From Actinomadura cremea (lineage in GTDB: Bacteria > Actinomycetota > Actinomycetes > Streptosporangiales > Streptosporangiaceae): DNA of 64,000 nucleotides. The notes beneath the pieces were generated by a model, which ran no database searches, had not been told where the DNA came from, and was given only the letters and a program-made list of their open reading frames with translations. The translations under genes and the position numbers were made by a program. Position 1 is the first letter of the stretch; each line of letters begins with the position of its first letter. The DNA is taken from positions 213,281 to 277,280 of the forward strand of contig NZ_BMRF01000009.1 of the NCBI RefSeq assembly GCF_014648495.1, written 5' to 3'. This document shows, one piece after another, positions 1 through 9,234 of this stretch.

Positions 1-3000
1 GCGAAGGCGCGCTCGCCCAGCGCGGCGGTGGCCGCCCGGGTCACCGCGGCGACGTCGAGGTCTCCCGGGCTCGGCCCGCCGCGCAGCGCGGCGGCCGCAC
101 CGAGCGCCTCGGCCGCGGCGGCGGGTTCGCCGCCGGCGGCCAGCAGCCCGGCCACGCCCACGGCCGCGACCGCCGCGACGGCCATGTCCGGGGCCTCGAC
201 GGCCAGGCCGAGCGCGGCGGCGAGGTCGGCGCGGGCGTCTTCCCGGTCGCCCGCGCCGAGCGGCAGCCACGCCGCCGACGCCCGCAGCAGCCCCTCGAAC
301 ACCGGCATCCGCTCCGGCAGCGACTCCAGGTCGGTGCGCGCCGCCCGGTAGTGGCGTGCCGCGCCGTCGGGGTCGTCCTGCCGCCGGGCCAGGTCGCCGA
401 GGCCGATCCGGGCCATGATCCGCCTGCGGACCGCCGTCCACACCGTGCCCGGACCGAGCAGGTCCGCCAGCGCCGCCCGCGCGCCGTCCAGGTCGCCGCG
501 CTGGGCGCGGACGGTGGCCAGCATCACCCGCTGATGGGTCGCGTCGTCGGTCGAGCCGAGCTCGCCCAGGAGGGCGACGGCCCTTTCCAGCGACGTCGCG
601 GCGGCGTCGAGGTCGCCGAGCGTCGTCTGGTCGTGGGCGAGGAACGTCAGCGAGACCGCCAGTCCCCACCGTTCCCCCGCCTCGGCGAACCCGGCCACCG
701 CGGCGCTCAGGTCTCGCCGCGACTCCGCCGCGTCGCACAGGGTGCTCCGCAGCATGCCGCGCATCAGCAGCATCATGCCGGACGTCCACGGGTCGGGGTG
801 CGGCAGCCAGCGCGCGAACGCCTCCAGCGCCGTGCTCTCCGCCGCTCCGGTGAGCATGGCCAGGGCCGCGTCGGCGAGCGCGGCGGCCGGTTCCGCGACC
901 TCGCCCAGCCGGTCCCGCGCGGCCCGCGCCGCGTCGGTATCGATCGCGCCCGACAGGACGGCGTTGAACGCGTAGAACGCCGCCGCGGCGGCGGTCGCGT
1001 GCGGCTCCGCCGGGCCCGGCACGCGCAGGGCGCGGGAGAGGTGCTCGGTGGCCTGCACATGGTCGCCCTGGATCGTCCAGAAATGTCCGAGCGAGGCGGC
1101 CAGCCGGACGGCGGTGTCGGCGTCGCCCCGTTCGGCGGCGAGGCGCAGCGCCTTCATCAGGTTGGCGTGCTCCCGGGTGAGGACCTCCAGCCAGGCAAGC
1201 TGGCCCCGGCTCGCCAGGTTCGGCTTGGCGCGCTCGGCGAGGTCGAGGAAGCAGGCGCCGTACGCCGCCTCCGCCCGCTCCCGCTCGCCGCTCTCCTCCA
1301 GCCGGCCGAGCGCGTACTCGCGGATCGTCTCCAGCATCCGGTAGCGGGGCCCGGTGTCCTCGACCTGCTGCAGGAGCGACTTGTCCGCCAGGACGGACAG
1401 CGCGTCCAGGGCCCGGACGGGCGGCAGCCCGCAGACGTGCGCGGCGGTCTCCGGCGTGATTCCCGCGGGGAACACCGCGAGCCGCCGGACGAGGCGCCGT
1501 TCGTCCTCGTCCAGCAGCTCCCAGCTCCACGCCACCACCGCGTGCAGCGTCCGGTGGCGCGGCAGGGCGGTGCGTGCGCCGCGCAGCATCGGGAAGCCGC
1601 CGTCCAGAATCCCGGCCAGGGCATGGACGGGCATCGACCGCAGCCGGGCCGCGGCCAGCTCCAGCGCCAGGGGCAGGCCGTCGAGCCGCCGGCAGATCGC
1701 GACGACGTCCCCGACGTTCTCCTCGGTGACCGCGAATCCGGGACGGACGGCGCCGGCGCGCTCGGCGAACAGCCGGACCGCGGTGCTCGCCGTCGCTTCG
1801 GCCACGCCCGAACCGGGCTCCGGCACGGCCAGCGGAGGCACCGGGCACAGCGTCTCGCCGCCGATCCCGAGCGCCTCGCGGCTGGTCGCGAGGACCGTCA
1901 GCGCCGGGCAGCGGCCGAGCAGCTCCTCCACGAGCCGGGCGACCGCGTCGATCACGTGCTCGCAATTGTCAAGGATCAGCAGCGTCCGCCCGGCCGAAAG
2001 CGCCTCTCCCAGCCGGGCGATGACGTCCCGGCGGCCGGGCGCCTCGAGGGCGGCCCGGCCGAGCGGCCCCAGCGCCGCGACCACGGCCTCGGGGACCTGC
2101 CCGGCGTCGGTCACGGCGGCGAGCTCGGCCGTCCAGACCCCGCCGGGGGTCCGGTCCTCCAGGTCGGCCGCGACGACGGCCGCGAGCCGCGTCTTGCCCG
2201 CCCCGCCGGGCCCGACCAGCGTGACCAGCCGCCCGTCCGCGAGCGCGGCGCCCGCCCGGTCCCGTTCGGCCGCCCGGCCGACGAAGCTCGCCAGCGGCAC
2301 CCGCAGGTTGCCCCGCCGCGCCGGCGGCGGTCCGGACGCCCGCTCGCCGCGCAGGATCGCCACGTGCAGGTCGCGCAGCGCGGGCCCGGGGTCGCCGCCG
2401 AGCTCCGCGGCGAGCAGCGTCCGGTACGCCTCGTACTCGGCGAGGGCCTCGCCGGTGCGGCCGGCGGCGTGCAGGGCCTCGATGAGCAGCCCGCGGAGCC
2501 GTTCCCGGAGCGGGTGGGCGGCGCGGAGGTCGGCCAGCTCGGCGATCAGCTCGGGCGACCTGCCCGGCACCGCCGACTCGGCGGCCGCACGGTCCTCGAC
2601 CGCCGCGAGCCACAGTTCGTCCAGCCTGCGCCGGTGGGACTCGGCGAAGGGCGCCTCGCCCGCGTCGGCCAGCGCCGCGCCGCGCCACAGCCCGAGCGCC
2701 TCGCGCAGCCCGGCCGCGGCGCCGCCGGGGTCACCGTCGTTCAGCGCGCGCCGGCCGGCCCGGGCACCCGCTTCGAACGCGAGCGCGTCCACCGCCTCGG
2801 GCGGCACGGCGAGCCGGTACCCGTCGGCCGTGCGCTCCACGAGTCCGTCGGGGAGCGACCGCCGCAATCGGGACACCTGCGTCTGCAGCGCGTTGCGCGG
2901 GTCGCCCGGCCCGTCGCCGTCCCAGAGGTCGCGGACCAGCGTCGCCGAAGGCACGGACCGGCCGGCCGCCAGCGCGAGCCGGATCAGCAGGGCGCGCTGC

Positions 3001-3071
3001 CGTGTCCCGGCGATGTCCAGGGCATGGGCGCCCGCCACGACCTCCAGGGACCCGAGGACACCGACGCGCAT
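1..3071 (-). CDS. AfsR/SARP-family regulator with NB-ARC ATPase and TPR-like C-terminus (3' end outside window)
   Basis: A single frame runs unbroken from an ATG at 3071 off the left edge (at least 1023 codons). The N-terminus (MRVGVLGSLEV) is a SARP winged helix of about 95 residues, followed by a bacterial transcriptional activation domain to about residue 245. A P-loop ATPase follows, with GPGGAGKT near residue 288 and LLILDNCEHV as Walker B near 368. The remaining part is alanine-rich and helical, like the TPR region of these proteins. Such proteins are cytoplasmic transcription activators, often of secondary metabolism. No clear target lies next to it; the nearest gene is a VOC protein transcribed the same way. 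The long plus-strand frames across this region are its shadow. The family is near certain, the target unknown. Confidence 0.9.
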   Translation of the reverse strand, partial: MRVGVLGSLEVVAGAHALDIAGTRQRALLIRLALAAGRSVPSATLVRDLWDGDGPGDPRNALQTQVSRLRRSLPDGLVERTADGYRLAVPPEAVDALAFEAGARAGRRALNDGDPGGAAAGLREALGLWRGAALADAGEAPFAESHRRRLDELWLAAVEDRAAAESAVPGRSPELIAELADLRAAHPLRERLRGLLIEALHAAGRTGEALAEYEAYRTLLAAELGGDPGPALRDLHVAILRGERASGPPPARRGNLRVPLASFVGRAAERDRAGAALADGRLVTLVGPGGAGKTRLAAVVAADLEDRTPGGVWTAELAAVTDAGQVPEAVVAALGPLGRAALEAPGRRDVIARLGEALSAGRTLLILDNCEHVIDAVARLVEELLGRCPALTVLATSREALGIGGETLCPVPPLAVPEPGSGVAEATASTAVRLFAERAGAVRPGFAVTEENVGDVVAICRRLDGLPLALELAAARLRSMPVHALAGILDGGFPMLRGARTALPRHRTLHAVVAWSWELLDEDERRLVRRLAVFPAGITPETAAHVCGLPPVRALDALSVLADKSLLQQVEDTGPRYRMLETIREYALGRLEESGERERAEAAYGACFLDLAERAKPNLASRGQLAWLEVLTREHANLMKALRLAAERGDADTAVRLAASLGHFWTIQGDHVQATEHLSRALRVPGPAEPHATAAAAAFYAFNAVLSGAIDTDAARAARDRLGEVAEPAAALADAALAMLTGAAESTALEAFARWLPHPDPWTSGMMLLMRGMLRSTLCDAAESRRDLSAAVAGFAEAGERWGLAVSLTFLAHDQTTLGDLDAAATSLERAVALLGELGSTDDATHQRVMLATVRAQRGDLDGARAALADLLGPGTVWTAVRRRIMARIGLGDLARRQDDPDGAARHYRAARTDLESLPERMPVFEGLLRASAAWLPLGAGDREDARADLAAALGLAVEAPDMAVAAVAAVGVAGLLAAGGEPAAAAEALGAAAALRGGPSPGDLDVAAVTRAATAALGERAF

Positions 3072-3260
3072 GCCCACACAGTGCCAGACGGCCCGCCGGC
3101 CCGCGGCGGAGGCGCTACGCCTGCTCCCCGTAGGAGATGTGGTGCTCGGCCGCCGGCGGGTTGAGACCTGCACGAACGCGCCGGCGACCCGGGCACGCCG
3201 CCGGGCTGTTCGCCGCGGCCGTGAGCGTGTCACCCGCACCCGCCGGCGCGTCCTGGACGG

Positions 3261-3674
3261 CTACTCCGCGTAGGGCTGGTCCGTTCCCTCGGCGCTGTAG
3301 CCGAGGCTCCAGATGTAGCCGTCCGGGTCGGCGAAGGTGCCGCCGTACCCGCCCCACGGCAGGGCTCCGGCGGGCTTGAGGATCGTGGCGCCGGCCTTCT
3401 CGGCCTCCGCGATGATCTCGTCGACCCGCGCCTCGCTGCGGACGACGTAGGTGAGGACCAGCCCGCTGAAGCCGCTGCCCTCCGGGCTGGTGCCCACCTG
3501 GTCGGCCAGGCCCTCGCGGCCGTAGAAGCCGACCGGCGAGGCCCCGTCCGATTCGAAGAACACCGAGACGCCCCAGTCGTCCTTGATCGTCCAGCCGAGT
3601 CCCTCGGTGTAGAACCGCTTGGCCAGGTCCAGGTCCCGGACGCCGAGGAGGATCGAGCTCACGTGCGCTTTCAT
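3261..3674 (-). CDS. VOC superfamily (glyoxalase/bleomycin-resistance-like) protein
   Basis: A 137-residue protein starting at the ATG at 3674, preceded by a GGGAGA ribosome site. It has the paired beta-alpha-beta-beta-beta modules of the vicinal oxygen chelate fold: MKAHVSSILLGVRDLDLAKR at the start of module 1, and FADPDGYIWSLGY at the end of module 2, with the usual DPDG(Y)xW turn. Length fits a single VOC domain. An in-frame extension upstream to 3866 has no ribosome site and looks non-coding. The family covers dioxygenases, glyoxalases and antibiotic-binding proteins; the substrate cannot be read from sequence. It is transcribed alone, and 3675-3938 is its upstream region. Confidence 0.85.
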   Translation of the reverse strand: MKAHVSSILLGVRDLDLAKRFYTEGLGWTIKDDWGVSVFFESDGASPVGFYGREGLADQVGTSPEGSGFSGLVLTYVVRSEARVDEIIAEAEKAGATILKPAGALPWGGYGGTFADPDGYIWSLGYSAEGTDQPYAE

Positions 3675-3938
3675 GTGATGTCTCCCGTACTTGAGGTGTG
3701 TGCCGCCTGACCAGCCCGAACACTCAGGTCTGGTGGGCGGTCGCATCGGCGTGGACTCGCCCGTCCGGCTCGTCCTCGCCTCTATGGACATCACGCTAAG
3801 TACGGACCGGGGACCGGCGCTTCTCGATTCCTGACCGATCCGGCGAGGGTGATCGCCGCCGGTCATGCCAGGGGAGTCGCAGGGCCTTCCGGCCGGAAGG
3901 GGGCACCGGTGCGGCGCGGGGTGGAACCGTCTTGGGCC

Positions 3939-4045
3939 TTATCGCCGGATGAGGCCGAGTTCGGCGGCGGAGGCGACGGCGGCCGTACGGGAGTCGACGT
4001 CGAGCTTGGCGTAGATGCGGGCCAAGCGGGACGGGATCACCGGTG
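3939..4045 (-). pseudogene. LuxR-type DNA-binding domain, C-terminal relic
   Basis: The last 25-30 codons before the TAA at 3941 read RIYAKLDVDSRTAAVASA and then AELGLIRR, the second half of a LuxR/NarL helix-turn-helix with its typical ending. Upstream the similarity stops abruptly and the sequence passes directly into an ABC-transporter fragment on the opposite strand. The sensor part and the first helices are missing, so this is a deletion relic and not a working regulator. Confidence 0.6.
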
Positions 4046-4074
4046 AGGTGGAGGCGCGCGGCGAGCCGGTGCCG

Positions 4075-4301
4075 GGCACCGGTCGTGGATGGACGACCCC
4101 ACCGTCCTGCTGGTCGACGAACCCACCAGCGCCCTCGACCGCGACCGCGGTGCAGCCGTCATCGACCTGATCGTCCGCCCCACCCGTCACCAGGCCGCCG
4201 CGACCGTCCTGGTCACCCACGACCGCAGCCACCTCACCGCGGCCGGCCAGATCGCCGAGGTCCACGACGGACGACTTCACCTCCCCGCACCGGCCCGGTG
4301 A
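4075..4301 (+). pseudogene. ABC transporter ATPase, C-terminal relic (MacB/LolD-like)
   Basis: From about 4089 the frame reads DDPTVLLVDEPTSALD (Walker B and D-loop) and then TVLVTHDRSHL (switch histidine), ending HDGRLHLPAP. That is the last third of an ABC ATPase of the kind used by MacB/LolD-type exporters. The Walker A, Q-loop and signature are absent, and the upstream join to the LuxR relic is abrupt. From 4302 to 4532 I see only a short open end and the upstream region of the next gene. Confidence 0.6.
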
Positions 4302-4532
4302 CCGGACGGACCTGACCGACCGAACCGCGCACCGGCGCGGCGGACGCCTCCGTCGACATGCTGGACCGCGCCACGCCCACAAACGCCTGAACCATTAGCA
4401 GCGACGGGGCGCAACCCCGACGGCCGCCCGTGTCACATTCCAGACGTCCGCATCGTCGGATCATTGCCGGCACAGGGACCGTCGCCAGGTGAACCGGTTG
4501 CGGTCGAACCCAGAACGGAGGGCCGAGTGGCG

Positions 4533-4973
4533 ATGCCCACGCAGCGCGAGCTGGACGAAGGCGAGATCAGGCGGCAGGTCGACACGTTGGTCGAGGGGCT
4601 GCACGCCAAGGATCTCGACGGTCTGAAGCGGCTTTACGCAACGGACGTCGTGTCCTTCGACGTCGAGCCGCCGCTGCAGCATGTCGGGGTGGACGCGAAG
4701 ATGAAGAACTGGGCGAACGTGTTCACGTTCTTCCAGGACGTGACTTATGAGATTCGCGATCTGACGCTCACCGTCGGCGATGCCGTGGCGTTCGGGCACG
4801 GCTTCGGCCGGCTCAGCGGCACGCTGAAGGACGGAACGGCCACGAGCGGCATGTGGGTTCGGGCCACGCTCTGCTTCCGGAAGATCGGCGGCGATTGGTT
4901 GATCGCGCACGACCAGGCGTCCGTGCCGTTCGACGTCTCGAGCGGCAGAGGAGTGGCCGGCCTCGAGCCCTGA
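4533..4973 (+). CDS. SnoaL-like / ketosteroid-isomerase-fold protein
   Basis: A 146-residue protein. The ATG at 4533 is chosen because GGAGGG lies 9 nt upstream; a GTG at 4527 is possible. The composition fits the NTF2-like cone fold: an N-terminal helical segment (VDTLVEGLHAKDLDGLKRLY), an acidic patch where SnoaL proteins bind ligand, then four beta strands ending CFRKIGGDWLIAHDQASVPF, the hallmark C-terminal strand pair of this family. Members include polyketide cyclases, epoxide hydrolases and non-enzymatic ligand binders. No biosynthetic cluster surrounds it, so the substrate is unknown. It stands alone and converges with the next gene. Confidence 0.8.
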   Translation: MPTQRELDEGEIRRQVDTLVEGLHAKDLDGLKRLYATDVVSFDVEPPLQHVGVDAKMKNWANVFTFFQDVTYEIRDLTLTVGDAVAFGHGFGRLSGTLKDGTATSGMWVRATLCFRKIGGDWLIAHDQASVPFDVSSGRGVAGLEP

Positions 4974-4995
4974 CCCGTCGATCCGTCCTGCGCGT

Positions 4996-5358
4996 TCAGG
5001 GTGAGGGAGCGTGGACGAGGAAGGTCACCGAGCCTTGCTCGTCGACCCGTGCGTCCAGCACCTTGCCTTGCAGGACGGCGGCGGCCGAGGGGTCGAGAAA
5101 GAGCCGGACGCCCTCGGCTTCGACGACCTCGTCGTCGGACGCGGGCGTCCGCGCGGGTGTCATGGCCAGGAGGGACGCGTCCCCGCCCTGGGGAGCGATG
5201 CGCATCCCGACGCCATCGGACGGGCCCGGCGTCGACATGTTGCGTATCGCGGCGGCCGCGGCCCCGGTCACGAGGAGCAGGACGGACTCGGGGTCGCGTG
5301 GGCGCTCGTCCAGCGGGATCCCGCGGTGTTCGCGTGGGTTGAAGGCCACCAGGCTCAC
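4996..5358 (-). CDS. HesB/IscA-fold protein lacking the cluster-ligand cysteines
   Basis: A 120-residue protein from a GTG at 5358 with AGGAAGG directly upstream; that spacing is tight, so an internal GTG could be the true start. The pattern of a helix (VTGAAAAAIRNM), strands, an acidic turn (ASDDEVVEAEGVRLFLDP) and SAAAVLQGKVLDARV follows A-type iron-sulfur carriers. The three cysteines that bind the cluster in IscA/HesB are all absent, and the usual CGCG tail is replaced by LVHAPSP. Cysteine-free relatives are known in actinobacteria, with unclear function. It is probably not an Fe-S carrier. It lies downstream of ctaD in the same direction, separated by 119 nt. Confidence 0.6.
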   Translation of the reverse strand: MSLVAFNPREHRGIPLDERPRDPESVLLLVTGAAAAAIRNMSTPGPSDGVGMRIAPQGGDASLLAMTPARTPASDDEVVEAEGVRLFLDPSAAAVLQGKVLDARVDEQGSVTFLVHAPSP

Positions 5359-5477
5359 CCTTCCTGTCGGCGTGCGTCGGTCCGGGTGGTTCCTCGTGTG
5401 CTTGCGACATTACCCGTGCGACCCGGTTCACACATGGATCACGCGACCGCGTACGGGGACTTCGCCGGCGTCCGCCG

Positions 5478-7160
5478 TCAGTCTCCGGAGTGCTCGGCCC
5501 CGCTGCCCGCCGCGTTCTTGGTGAGTTGCGGGTAGTGGAGGTCGAAGGCGGGGCGTTCGGAGCGGATCCGCGGGATGGCGTTGAAGTTGTGGCGCGGCGG
5601 CGGGCAGGACGTCGTCCACTCCAGGGAGTTGGCGTAGCCCCACGGGTCGTCGGTGCCGACGTCGCGCCCGCTGCGGGCGGTGCGCCAGATGTTGAGCAGG
5701 AAGGGGAAGGTCGACAGGCCCAGCAGGGCGGCCCCCGCCGACGAGACGAGGTTGAGCGTGGAGAACTCGTCGGCATAGTCGGCGTAGCGGCGCGGCATCC
5801 CGCTCGCGCCGAGCCAGTGCTGGACGAGGAACGTGGTGTGGAACCCGATGAACAGCATCCAGAAGTGCAGCTTGTTCAGCCGCTCGTCGAGCATCTTGCC
5901 GGTGAACTTCGGCCACCAGAAGGAGAACCCGGCGAACATCGCGAACACCACGGTTCCGAACAGGACGTAATGGAAGTGCGCGACGACGAAGTAGGAGTCG
6001 TGCGCCTGGAAGTCCAGCGGCGGGGAGGCGAGGATGACGCCGGTCAGGCCGCCGAACAGGAACGTCACCAGGAACCCGACGGCCCACAGCATGGGCGGCG
6101 CCATGACGATCTCGCCGCGCCACATGGTGCCGACCCAGTTGAAGAACTTGATGCCCGTCGGGATCGCGATCAGGAACGACAGGAAGGAGAAGAACGGAAG
6201 CAGCACCGCGCCGGTGGTGAACATGTGGTGCGCCCACACCGTCAGGGACAGGCCGGTGATGGCGATGCTCGCGAAGACCATGCCGATGTAGCCGAACAGC
6301 GGTTTGCGCGAGAACACGGGGATGACCTCGGTGACGATGCCGAAGAACGGCAGCGCCACGATGTAGACCTCGGGATGCCCGAAGAACCAGAACAGGTGCT
6401 GCCACATCAGCGCGCCCCGGTGCGACGGGTCGTAGATGTGGGTGCCGAGGGCCCGGTCGGCCCACAGAGCCGCGAGGGCCGCCGCGATGACGGGGAAGGC
6501 CAGCACCACCAGGACGGACGTGAACAGCACGTTCCACGTGAAGATCGGCATCCGGAACATCGTCATGCCGGGTGCGCGCATCGTCATGATGGTGGTGAGG
6601 AAGTTGACCGCGCCGAGGATCGTGCCGACGCCGGACATGACGAGTCCGAGCGCCCACATGTGCCCGCCGTGGCCGGGGGAGCGGACCTCGTTGGACAGCG
6701 GCGGGTAGCCCGTCCAGCCGAAGCTCGCGGCGCCGTCGGAGGTCAGGAAGCCGGCGATAGCGATGAGGGCGCCGAAGAAGAACAGCCAGAAGCTCAGCGC
6801 GTTCGTCCGCGGGAACGCCACGTCCGGTGCGCCGATCTGCAACGGCATGATGACGTTGGCGAACCCGGCGAACAGCGGGGTGGCGAAGAAGAACATCATG
6901 ATCGTGCCGTGCATGGTGAACAGCTGGTTGTACTGGTGGTTGCTCACGACCTGCAGTCCGGGCTCGGCGAGTTCACCGCGCATCAGGAGCGCCAGGATCC
7001 CGGCGAAGGAGAAGAAGGTGAACGACGCGATGAGGTACAGGTAACCGATCTTCTTGTGGTCGGTCGTGCTCAGCCAGTCCGCCAGGATCTTGCCGCGCGA
7101 GGTGCGCGCCGGCGGGATCACCGAGTCCGCCGGTCCGGCCGGGCGTTTCACATCGGTCAT
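5478..7160 (-). CDS. ctaD: Cytochrome c oxidase (aa3-type) subunit I
   Basis: A 560-residue integral membrane protein, the catalytic haem-copper subunit that reduces O2 to water and pumps protons across the cytoplasmic membrane. The start ATG at 7160 has GAGGAG 7 nt upstream. The sequence shows the usual twelve hydrophobic segments. It also has the haem-ligand region [10 protein letters not shown], the motif WFFGHPEVY that carries the CuB histidine and the cross-linked tyrosine, and the late histidine pair in [10 protein letters not shown]. Length matches actinobacterial CtaD. Subunits II and III are not in the window, so this is probably an extra copy grouped with accessory genes (DUF3040, DUF2243, CtaG-like) and not the main ctaCDEF operon. 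Confidence 0.97.
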   Translation of the reverse strand: MTDVKRPAGPADSVIPPARTSRGKILADWLSTTDHKKIGYLYLIASFTFFSFAGILALLMRGELAEPGLQVVSNHQYNQLFTMHGTIMMFFFATPLFAGFANVIMPLQIGAPDVAFPRTNALSFWLFFFGALIAIAGFLTSDGAASFGWTGYPPLSNEVRSPGHGGHMWALGLVMSGVGTILGAVNFLTTIMTMRAPGMTMFRMPIFTWNVLFTSVLVVLAFPVIAAALAALWADRALGTHIYDPSHRGALMWQHLFWFFGHPEVYIVALPFFGIVTEVIPVFSRKPLFGYIGMVFASIAITGLSLTVWAHHMFTTGAVLLPFFSFLSFLIAIPTGIKFFNWVGTMWRGEIVMAPPMLWAVGFLVTFLFGGLTGVILASPPLDFQAHDSYFVVAHFHYVLFGTVVFAMFAGFSFWWPKFTGKMLDERLNKLHFWMLFIGFHTTFLVQHWLGASGMPRRYADYADEFSTLNLVSSAGAALLGLSTFPFLLNIWRTARSGRDVGTDDPWGYANSLEWTTSCPPPRHNFNAIPRIRSERPAFDLHYPQLTKNAAGSGAEHSGD

Positions 7161-7199
7161 GGTCGCTCCTCGGAAACGGGCGGGCGGGCGAGCGGCGGT

Positions 7200-7505
7200 T
7201 CAGCATCTCGGGGACGAATCGGCTGCGGCCGGGCGTGCCTGCGGCGGGGCACCGGATGGAACGGCGGTGCCCGCCCCGCGGCACGGCGGCTCGACGGACA
7301 GCACCACCAGCGCCATGAGGAAGACCGCGACGGCCAGCGCCACGGCGACGATGACGACCGCCGCGCGGCTCGGCCGCCACGACGCCGTGGGCTCCGCCTC
7401 CACGGAAGCGAACGTGGTGAGGCGGCGGGCGAGCGGCGGGTCGTCCTTCTCCAGGCAGGCGTCGATGCGCCGCAGCAGGATCTCCTCCCGCCAGGACAAC
7501 CCCAT
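7200..7505 (-). CDS. DUF3040 single-pass membrane protein
   Basis: A 101-residue protein starting MGLSWREEILLRRID, with the N-terminal helix and short charged segment typical of DUF3040 proteins. One strong transmembrane segment follows at about residues 47-70 (AAVVIVAVALAVAVFLMALV), then a proline- and alanine-rich tail. It lies 39 nt upstream of ctaD on the same strand and is probably co-transcribed with it. DUF3040 proteins are common small actinobacterial membrane proteins with no assigned role. Confidence 0.75.
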   Translation of the reverse strand: MGLSWREEILLRRIDACLEKDDPPLARRLTTFASVEAEPTASWRPSRAAVVIVAVALAVAVFLMALVVLSVEPPCRGAGTAVPSGAPPQARPAAADSSPRC

Positions 7506-7811
7506 GAGCGCCCACCCACCGAAACCCGCGAACCACCGTGTCCGACGACACAGGCTGCTGCTGCCCTACCCCGCTGACCAGCGGGAACACGCGCGCCGAG
7601 ACCGCCATGACGCGACGTTGAACAACTCCGGGATTCCGGATTCTCCACTCGTCATCTCTCGGCGAGGAGCCCGCGTCCGTCCCACGTGGCGGTCGCTCGT
7701 CTCTGCCGCAGGGTCCGGCTACGCCGGGCCGCACCCGCCCCCGCATGCCATCCGCAGCGAGGGGTAGGCGTCCTTGGTGATCCGTCCGGCTCGTCAAGGA
7801 GTGGCCCCGGG
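7506..7811. promoter_or_regulatory. Divergent intergenic region between the DUF3040-ctaD and DUF2243-CtaG transcripts
   Basis: About 300 nt without a supported gene. It must hold the promoters of both divergent transcripts. I see no convincing -10/-35 pair and no operator-like dyad; the only clear element is AAGGAG at 7796-7801, the ribosome site of the DUF2243 gene. Confidence 0.4.
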
Positions 7812-8360
7812 ATGACCGATCCGTCTTCCACAGCCGCGCCCGGAGCGCAGGCGCGAGGACCGGTGCGATCGGGCCGCTCGCTGGCCGCCGCCGCGCTGAT
7901 CGGGGTGGCGGTGATGGCGGCGGTCGATGAGATCGTGTTCCACCAACTGCTGAGCTGGCACCATTTCTACGACCGCTCGACGCCGTCGGTCGGGCTCCTG
8001 ACCGACGGGCTGCTGCACACCGCCGAATTGCTGGGCCTGGTGGTGGGCTTCGTGTGGTGGGCCGATCTGCGACGCCGCCGGGCGCTGTCGGTGCCGCACG
8101 CCCGGGCCGGGCTGTTCCTGGGGCTGGGCGGCTTCCAGCTGTTCGACGGCCTGGTCGACCACAAGCTCCTGCGGCTTCACCAGGTGCGCTACGGCGTCCC
8201 GAACCTGCTGCCCTACGACCTCGTGTGGAACGCCGCCGGGCTGGTACTGCTGGCCATCGGCGCGGCGCTCGCAGCGCGCGCGTCCCGCGGCACCGAGCCC
8301 GGCACCGCCCAGGACGTCCGCCATCGCGGGACGGGACGGCCGGACGGACGGGGGCGGTGA
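7812..8360 (+). CDS. DUF2243 membrane protein
   Basis: A 182-residue protein from the ATG at 7812, with AAGGAG 10 nt upstream. Four hydrophobic segments are visible, with conserved-looking histidines at the membrane edges: DEIVFHQLLSWHHFYD in the first third and FDGLVDHKLLRLHQVRYG in the second. These motifs define DUF2243. The family often sits next to CtaG-type cytochrome oxidase assembly genes, as here, where its stop overlaps the next start (TGATG at 8358-8362). A role in haem-copper oxidase assembly or metal handling is inferred from position and histidines only. Confidence 0.8.
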   Translation: MTDPSSTAAPGAQARGPVRSGRSLAAAALIGVAVMAAVDEIVFHQLLSWHHFYDRSTPSVGLLTDGLLHTAELLGLVVGFVWWADLRRRRALSVPHARAGLFLGLGGFQLFDGLVDHKLLRLHQVRYGVPNLLPYDLVWNAAGLVLLAIGAALAARASRGTEPGTAQDVRHRGTGRPDGRGR

Positions 8361-9214
8361 TGCATCCGGGGCACGAGCACGGCACGACCTCCGGCGCCGA
8401 ACAGTTGCCGACGCTGGGGGCGGTGGCCGCCGCGGTGCTTGCGGTCGCGGTCTACCTGGTCGCCGCGGGCCGCCTGCGCCGCCGCGGGGACGCCTGGTCG
8501 CGGTGGCGGGACGCCTGCTTCGCCACCGGCGGCGCCGCCCTGGCGGGGGCCATGATCGTGCCGCTGCGGCTGGATGTTCCGGCGGGCGGGGCGTTCACCG
8601 TGCACATGGGCCAGCATCTGGTCGCCGGGATGGCCGCGCCGCTGCTGCTGGTGCTCGGCCGTCCCGTCACCCTGGCGCTGCGGATGCTGCGGCCCGGACG
8701 TCCGCGCCGGGCCCTGGTCGCGGTGGCGCACTCGCGCGCGGCGGGCCTGCTGGTCTTCCCGCCGGTGGCGGCCGCGCTGGACGTGGGCGGGCTGTGGGTG
8801 CTGTACCGCACGCCGCTGCTGGCCGCCACCCACGACCGTCCCCTGCTGCACGCGGCGGTGCACGCGCACATGATCGCCGCCGGGATCCTGTTCGGCGCCG
8901 CGATCTGCCAGCTCGAGCCGGTCCGGCGCCGCTGGGGGCTGCCCCTGCGCGGACTGACGTTGCTCGTCGCCGGCGCCGCCCACGCCGTCCTCGCCAAGAC
9001 CCTGTACGTCGCGCCCCCGCCCGGCACCGCCTTCGCCACCGGTGACCTGCATGCCGGCGCCCAGCTGATGTACTACGGCGGCGATCTGGTCGAACTGGCT
9101 CTGGCGGCCGTCCTGGCCGTCGGCTGGTACACCGCGACCGGCCGCAGGCAGAGGGCGGCGCGCACGAGCGGGAGGGCGGCGCGTCCAGCCGCACGCCCCT
9201 GTTCGTGGCCGTAG
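8360..9214 (+). CDS. CtaG-like cytochrome c oxidase assembly protein (caa3_CtaG family)
   Basis: A 284-residue polytopic membrane protein, translationally coupled to the DUF2243 gene (ATG at 8360 overlaps its TGA). It shows the caa3_CtaG pattern: several transmembrane segments with histidines at their ends (HMGQHLVAGM; HAAVHAHMIAAGILFGA) and a late LMYYGGDLVELALA segment. Bacillus-type CtaG supports insertion of copper into subunit I, and the nearby ctaD makes that the likely client. This type differs from the Cox11-type protein also called CtaG. The C-terminal tail is arginine-rich and runs into a decayed gene on the other strand. Confidence 0.85.
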   Translation: MHPGHEHGTTSGAEQLPTLGAVAAAVLAVAVYLVAAGRLRRRGDAWSRWRDACFATGGAALAGAMIVPLRLDVPAGGAFTVHMGQHLVAGMAAPLLLVLGRPVTLALRMLRPGRPRRALVAVAHSRAAGLLVFPPVAAALDVGGLWVLYRTPLLAATHDRPLLHAAVHAHMIAAGILFGAAICQLEPVRRRWGLPLRGLTLLVAGAAHAVLAKTLYVAPPPGTAFATGDLHAGAQLMYYGGDLVELALAAVLAVGWYTATGRRQRAARTSGRAARPAARPCSWP

Positions 9215-9234
9215 CGAGCTGACCCGCCACCCGC

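Noticed and set aside
351-3164. 937-codon plus-strand open frame (and others) over the first 3 kb
   Set aside because: Antisense shadow of the SARP/NB-ARC regulator, whose minus-strand frame shows family motifs and a proper start; the plus frame is low-complexity Arg/Gly/Pro/Gln.
4302-4400. Short plus-strand open end (DASVDMLDRATPTNA) after the ABC relic
   Set aside because: Could be the last residues of another lost gene, but it is too short to support.
5490-7577. 695-codon plus-strand frame
   Set aside because: Antisense to ctaD; rich in histidine, arginine, glutamate and glycine without any domain.
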